Assembly: GCA_028565635.1 (NCBI GenBank)
Contig: JAOXYB010053790.1
Location: 1-11,377 of the forward strand
Length of the DNA: 11,377 nt
DNA from: Phoronis ovalis
Taxonomy: Eukaryota; Phoronida; Phoronidae
Direction of reading: 5' to 3'
This document shows positions 6,536 through 11,377 of this stretch, piece by piece. The position numbers and the translations under genes are program-made. Position 1 is the first letter of the stretch, and every line of letters starts with the position of its first letter. Below the pieces are notes generated by a model, which was not told where the DNA came from, searched no databases, and saw only the letters and a program-made list of their open reading frames with translations.

Positions 6536-8873
6536 CTGAAACATTCAACAGAAAACAATACAGAAATATGTAAGATTGTGTTTACTAATGAGATAAATCA
6601 ACTCCTAACCACAGAGCTGCTTACAAAACATGAGCAAATTTCCTTCGCTACAATTCATTGTCATCATAATGTAGTATACTGCACGAGTTATAAACGCAAA
6701 AGTCCAAGAATAAATAAACCTGTTCCCTTTTTTTACAACTTTACATTCATCTCAAATTTGACTAGTTTTTCAACAAACACATGTGTTGGTTAATCAAACA
6801 TTTATGACTAATGAATTAATTATATACTCTACAGTCCATTATTCCATAACATAGTAAATCATCAATCCCTTACATCATACTATAAGAATAGTTCACAGAA
6901 ACTTCACAAAAACAAAACTTTCAAACTTTTTGAGAATCCTTTAATATTAAAAGTGGTCCCCCTGATCTTATTTCCAAGGAAAGACATACACCAGGTAACT
7001 GTGCCTGAATATTCGATGAAGCAGCTACCTTGTATTAAGTTACCCTTACAAAATGAAATGGTGATGATCATGTAGAGCTTATCAGTAAGACCAGTAAGAA
7101 CAATAAGATAAACTAATTAATTACCATAACGATAGTTTCTCATTCAAAAATGAGAACAGAAACATCTACAAAAAGACAAACTGAATCCATTTGTTACCTA
7201 CATTTGAAAGAGCAAATGAACTACTGTTCTCTACATATTAGCTATTCAGAAAATAAAGAAGATAAATTACCTTTTTGAAGTATATACGTACACAGAGATT
7301 GGATACGCAGAACTCCCCAGTGTATTTAATATGAAGCCACCTAGTAAAATAACACCTAGCTTAATGAGAAAGCTTTATAAGTGTCCAAGGAAAAAATCAA
7401 TATAAGCTATTCTTTCATAAGAACCAATCAGATACAGACACCTTCACAGCATCATTGATTTCCCTACATGTACTTTTCTATACACATTACAGGTCACATA
7501 GTCCTTAAAGGTAACTACTAACACAAATTATTAAACACCTTACACATCAACTGAAATAACTAGAATCCTTTCAGCCCTGGAACATGGATGTTTTCAAAAT
7601 ACTAGCCATGAATATTTGAACTGCAATCAATCATTTGAAACATGTAATTTATTATTAATGACCACATAATCAATAAGCGGTCCATTGTTCATCTATTGTC
7701 ATGCCAGTTATCTAGAAAAACTTTAAGTGTTAAATAATTGACAGATTGAACATAAAACTATACCCAATGCAGTATGGAGAACTCACTGTTACCTACTAGC
7801 GTTATTCAATAAACACTACACTGCGCAGAAAAATATTAAACCCACAGATATTCACAGTTAAAAAGCATTTCTCTTTGTGTTTTGCCAAATACAAATCAAT
7901 GTAAATCTTTGTTAACGTGGAAAACTATGAAAATATTGCGAACTAAATAATTTGTCTTAGTCTACATAAACAATATATCAAATATGCTAGGTATCTGGCA
8001 ATCCATTGTGGCTCAATATAAGTTACCTGATAAAACAATACACATCATTAGAAGTAAATATATTTACTATTCCTTATTAGTTTTTCACAACCAATCATGT
8101 TTAATATCAAAACAAGGTAACAACCATTGTCAAATGACAGCTGACATTAATATTTACACAAGCAAAGAGTGTCACATGTTGTTACAATGTTAAGGTAATG
8201 CTATTTGAGGCCTTTGTTCTAAAAACAGAAAGAGCAATCTATAAATTGCTCAATGTGCATATTTTATTATTTCATACAAAGAATTCTAGTTAAAAGACAA
8301 TAGAAGACTAAATATAAAAGATGAATAAAGTACAGTAATTAGCTATGTTTCACTTCAACTTAGGTTACCTATGAGTAACAATCATCTTATAAGGCATTTT
8401 TCACTACATGATGACAAGAGCTTGCTATATATTACCTGTGGTGAAACTGTTATAGAGTTCTAAGTGCCTGTTAATAGCTGTAGGTTATTCTTCCTTTATA
8501 ATAACACCTGATGGTTTATAGTATTTATAGAATCCAATTTATTATTGCTACAAGGCTGTACCATTACAGTACTAATCCATGTGATTTCTTTGAATTGGGA
8601 TGTGCCATTTGCAAATAGAAGGGTTGAAGGCAGTTTAAGATGGACTTGAAAGATGTGTTTCAAGTAAGTTCCAAAGAAAATTACTAATATGGACCATTCA
8701 AACTATCAATAAGAGTTTTTCTGTTTTAATAAACTTTTCTATAAAATCATGCTACAACTATTTTACCGTTTTTTTTTTTTGAATAGATTGCAATATAAAA
8801 ACCTCTATTAACATGTCATATATTATCAAATAAAAAACTGAATTTAAAAATATCACCTACAGAATTCTAACTA

Positions 8874-8899
8874 GAATCACTTTTAAACATAAGTGATTC
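8874..8899. repeat. Perfect 9-bp inverted repeat
   Basis: GAATCACTT at 8874-8882 pairs with AAGTGATTC at 8891-8899 around an 8-nt loop. It stands alone, with no flanking duplication noticed and no assignable function. Confidence 0.4.
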
Positions 8900-9390
8900 A
8901 CATATTGAGCTACTTGTTAAACCCTGGGAGGGGGGTTATAATATGGTGTTGTTTTTACAAGGAAGCCAGATCTGCAAAAGGATGTTTTCACCATTCAAAT
9001 AAATGTATGCAGATGCATAGTAAAACAAGGGCATGTTTTCCCCATCAATGCAAAAATCATGCTGGTTAGCAAGCTAGATACGTGTTTAAGGGCTTTAAAA
9101 AACCTATGATTGCACATGTGGACCCACCCTTTAATACAATAAGTAAGAGGTTATATTATGTATTGTCCTAGATCTATATAGTTTAATTGTTTTCAAAATC
9201 TGTTAGTGGGAGAACACACAGTGAAGTACAGGGTGGTTTCTCCAAGATATTTTGGTATTAAACTTTGAACCACAATATGTAAAGCATGGTGATTTTTATG
9301 ATATTGTGTGTGATAAGCTTGATGACTTTTCTTATATTCTTTGTGAAAAGCTCATATATGTATTTGTGTGTATGTACACCTGTATGCAAG

Positions 9391-9413
9391 CATGCATGCA
9401 TACATACATACAT
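9391..9413. repeat. (CATG/CATA)n simple repeat
   Basis: CATGCATG is followed by four CATA-type units. It is an alternating purine-pyrimidine tetranucleotide repeat lying within a GT/AT-rich patch. Confidence 0.8.
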
Positions 9414-10879
9414 CTAAACAGAATATATCTCTTAAAATTTGAAAACAAGCTGTACGAAAATCTCCGGCTTGCTTATTGTAGAATCTCAATTAAATAAGTG
9501 CAGTATTATATTATGGAAAAGATATGTTACACAACGAATAATTTCATTCCTAATAAATCTGGTTGAATTACACAATTTTCTTGTTCATTTCAGCTGTAGG
9601 GCTCTTTAAATGAGATGAAAATTAACAACTTATACAAATGATTAGCTATATAGATTTAATCCATACCTTAGTGTTATGTTTCATAATAAATTTCAAGAAT
9701 TTTTTCCATTTTGTCGAATTTTTACGGAAAAAAAATGGTATTACATGTGTGTTAGGAAGATTATTAACAAATATGATCTTGATGACAGCTAAACGAGCTC
9801 GATTAATAGCATTAATTATCCGTGTACACCGATTTGATAGTATAGAGACTGAGAAGAAAATTAATACTAACACCTAGACACCTGATGCCTTGTTAAATAT
9901 GATGTGATACTTAGGCATAGCTTACAAACTAATAAGCTACTGAACCATTGTCTTAAGACCCTTAGATGTAGATGCTGGGGTACCTTAAAGACTTAAAATT
10001 TATTTGCCCAAATAACGCTACTGAACGGTGACATTTTAAATTTTGTAACTTTTAAGTGACTATATGTGAACATTATTTGCCCAAAGTTTGAAATTTGTAA
10101 ATGGAGGGGATTTGAATGATCTCATACCAGTTATCTCCTATTTGAGCATTTGTAGACTTGTGACTAGACTCCAACTGTACAAGTCAGTACACCATAATAC
10201 CATTGGTCAACAGTGTTTGATATTGATTAGCAGGGATTTCAGAATATAAGCAAACATTTTCCTTTTCTAAACTATGTACGTTAAAACATACTTTTCAGCA
10301 CTTGCTACTTAGTATTATCAGAAAAACAATAGAGACTAATTTAAAAGTATGTTTAATTCTCTTTTATGTTTATTTATAAAAGCATGGTGTTATACTGCTC
10401 AGGAAGTTGGGATTATGAATGAATTATAATGAAGCATGTCACAAACGTATGCCTAATGATCTGATGTAGTAACTTATTACTGGTCTATCAAAAAACTGGT
10501 CATAAAAGATTCATATCTAAATGTTCAAAGCTTTAAAACTTTTCATTATGAACACATTTTGGTTTCACTTCTTTTGCCTTTTAAAGATGTCTTATCACAC
10601 ATTAAGCTTGTTTTACGTCCAACCCTCAAAACATGAATGCAAACAGTAGTTAACTGTTGGATGAATTTGGTATTTGACAACAAATATTATTCAATATAGC
10701 TTACAGATTCATTCCGAGTGCTATTCTATAAACACTTCATGACAGTGTTCAATATTTCTGGAGCATCCAAATTATTTCTATTGCATTGTAAACAATATCT
10801 CTCAAACAGAAAAATTTATCTAGCATACTTCTTCATTTGTAACGCTATAATTATGACTGTTTTAAGGGGGCGAGAACCG

Positions 10880-10885
10880 TTTATT
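10880..10885 (-). terminator. AATAAA downstream of the unidentified minus-strand frame
   Basis: The minus strand reads AGAAATAAACGG about 200 nt after the TGA at 11086-11084. If that frame is a real terminal exon, this would be its polyadenylation signal. On its own a hexamer in AT-rich DNA means little. Confidence 0.25.
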
Positions 10886-10991
10886 TCTTAGTTATCTTTG
10901 TTACAATGTATCTTTAAAAGTATTATAATGTATACATTTTCTTTTTAGTCAGTTTCTTTTCTTTCAATCCAACTACATTTTGGTCCAATTT

Positions 10992-11005
10992 GTTGCGATG
11001 GTAAC
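10992..11005. promoter_or_regulatory. RFX X-box-like site within a palindrome
   Basis: GTTGCGATGGTAAC differs by one base from the canonical GTTGCCATGGTAAC X-box bound by RFX factors, which drive cilium genes in animals. The site is centred in a larger inverted repeat, AATTTGTT at 10987-10994 and AACAAATT at 11003-11010. Which gene it would control is unknown. Confidence 0.45.
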
Positions 11006-11083
11006 AAATTTCTGCCATTCACCGCAAAAACTACAGTTTTAACGAGAAACTAACTTTTACACCTTTTGAGAAAATCGCGTAAT

Positions 11084-11310
11084 TCAAATTGCATCCGAAA
11101 ATGCCACGTGTCTAGCACAAATGTGCTCACAATTTTGATAAACAACTTTGTTAATTTGCAACATTGTTTCAAAGGCGGGCCACTGGTTTGAAATTTGGGC
11201 GTCTGCAATTTTATTCTGGACAGATATGTCCCTGAAAATAAAACTAGACGCCCTTTCAAAAATCCGAGACACTTTATTGAGGATCAATGTGTCTTCTTGG
11301 GATATAGCCA
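11084..11310 (-). CDS. Unidentified open frame, possible terminal exon of another gene
   Basis: A frame with unusually protein-like composition runs to TGA at 11086-11084. It includes AISQEDTLILNKVSRIFERA, then SSFIFRDISVQNKIADAQIS, and ends CEHICARHVAFSDAI. An upstream in-frame TGA at 11323-11321 and an AG acceptor (AGTTTTAG, ending 11311) would make it an internal-start terminal exon in phase 1. The base composition is less AT-rich than the neighbouring non-coding DNA. I do not recognise the family. It could equally be a decayed fragment of a gene or transposon, or chance; the opposite strand is also open at 11148-11336. Confidence 0.3.
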
Positions 11311-11377
11311 CTAAAACTTTTCATAACACACTGTGATAATTAGTTAAATTAATTCAAATCACAGCAGATATCACAAA

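Larger units (their letters stand above)
6536..10879. other. Non-coding stretch: 5' intron(s) and probably upstream region of hnRNP K
   Basis: About 4.3 kb of AT-rich DNA lacks any recognisable exon on either strand. The initiator exon of hnRNP K is expected upstream of 6535 and must end in phase 1 before GT. Short ATG-plus-donor candidates exist (for example ATGGCTA|GTATTT near 7608, or ATGT|GTAAGG near 7544), but none has a good donor or a family-like peptide. Other content: a T12 run at 8769-8780, a 9-bp hairpin at 8874-8899, a G-rich patch near 8928-8936 and a CATG/CATA repeat at 9391-9413. Open frames at 7984-8193, 9252-9497 and 9638-9877 look like AT-rich chance frames. Confidence 0.7.

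Noticed and set aside
6600-8040. Short ATG-to-GT candidates for the first hnRNP K coding exon (for example near 6630, 7544, 7608 and 8066)
   Set aside because: The donors are poor or the resulting N-terminal peptides are unlike the acidic/hydrophilic start seen in the family; none could be preferred over the others.
8640-8669. Plus-strand ATG with eight codons (MDLKDVFQ) followed by GTAAGT
   Set aside because: It looks like a start exon, but no downstream plus-strand exon with a matching phase or recognisable sequence was found; likely chance.
9252-9497. Plus-strand frame beginning LVLNFEPQYVKHGDFYDIVC
   Set aside because: Superficially protein-like, but it begins at a non-ATG codon, runs into a simple repeat and has no known motif.
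9638-9877. Fully overlapping open frames on both strands
   Set aside because: Coding on both strands is unlikely; composition is Ile/Phe/Lys-heavy, as expected from AT-rich DNA, and no family is recognised.

Overview
The window is animal genomic DNA: AT-rich, with short coding blocks split by GT..AG introns. Nothing prokaryotic is visible (no operons, Shine-Dalgarno spacing or CRISPR). The one gene that can be assigned firmly is a minus-strand orthologue of heterogeneous nuclear ribonucleoprotein K (hnRNP K / HNRNPK). I reconstructed eleven coding exons between 6535 and 985. Ten are fixed by matching splice phases and by continuity with the KH1-KH2-RGG-KH3 family layout, and they give 410 visible codons. 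The KH sequences and the Lys/Arg-rich N-terminus look like an invertebrate, probably lophotrochozoan (mollusc-like), protein. That taxonomic call is inference.

Layout. 1-143 (+): possible tail of a convergent gene, with overlapping AATAAA signals at 220-230. About 405-984 (-): hnRNP K 3' UTR, with its AATAAA at 432-427. 985-6535 (-): hnRNP K coding exons and introns. They run KH1 (6423-6535, 5990-6046, a 44-nt microexon 5450-5493, 4157-4229), KH2 (3202-3318, 2977-3105), the Gly/Arg-rich linker (2498-2646, 2043-2186, 1576-1768), KH3 (1107-1276) and the C-terminal exon (985-1030). 6536-11083: about 4.5 kb of AT-rich DNA with no recognisable exon. The initiator ATG of hnRNP K must lie here or beyond the window. 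11084-11310 (-): an unidentified, less AT-rich open frame, possibly the last exon of another gene, with AATAAA at 10885-10880. An RFX-type X-box inside a palindrome lies at 10987-11010.

Points most worth following. (1) The KH2-KH3 linker is a pure RGG/RDSG region and lacks the proline-rich SH3-docking segment of vertebrate hnRNP K. (2) The KH1 microexon has weak splice sites and would cause frameshift and early termination if skipped. (3) A CpG-rich block lies right beside that microexon. It carries two CCAAT boxes and YY1-, E2F-, GC-box- and TATA-like motifs and is flanked by an 8-nt direct repeat, so it looks like an insertion that displaced the exon's polypyrimidine tract. (4) Three in-phase acceptors could give different C-termini. 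I see no defence system or clearly new multi-gene system.
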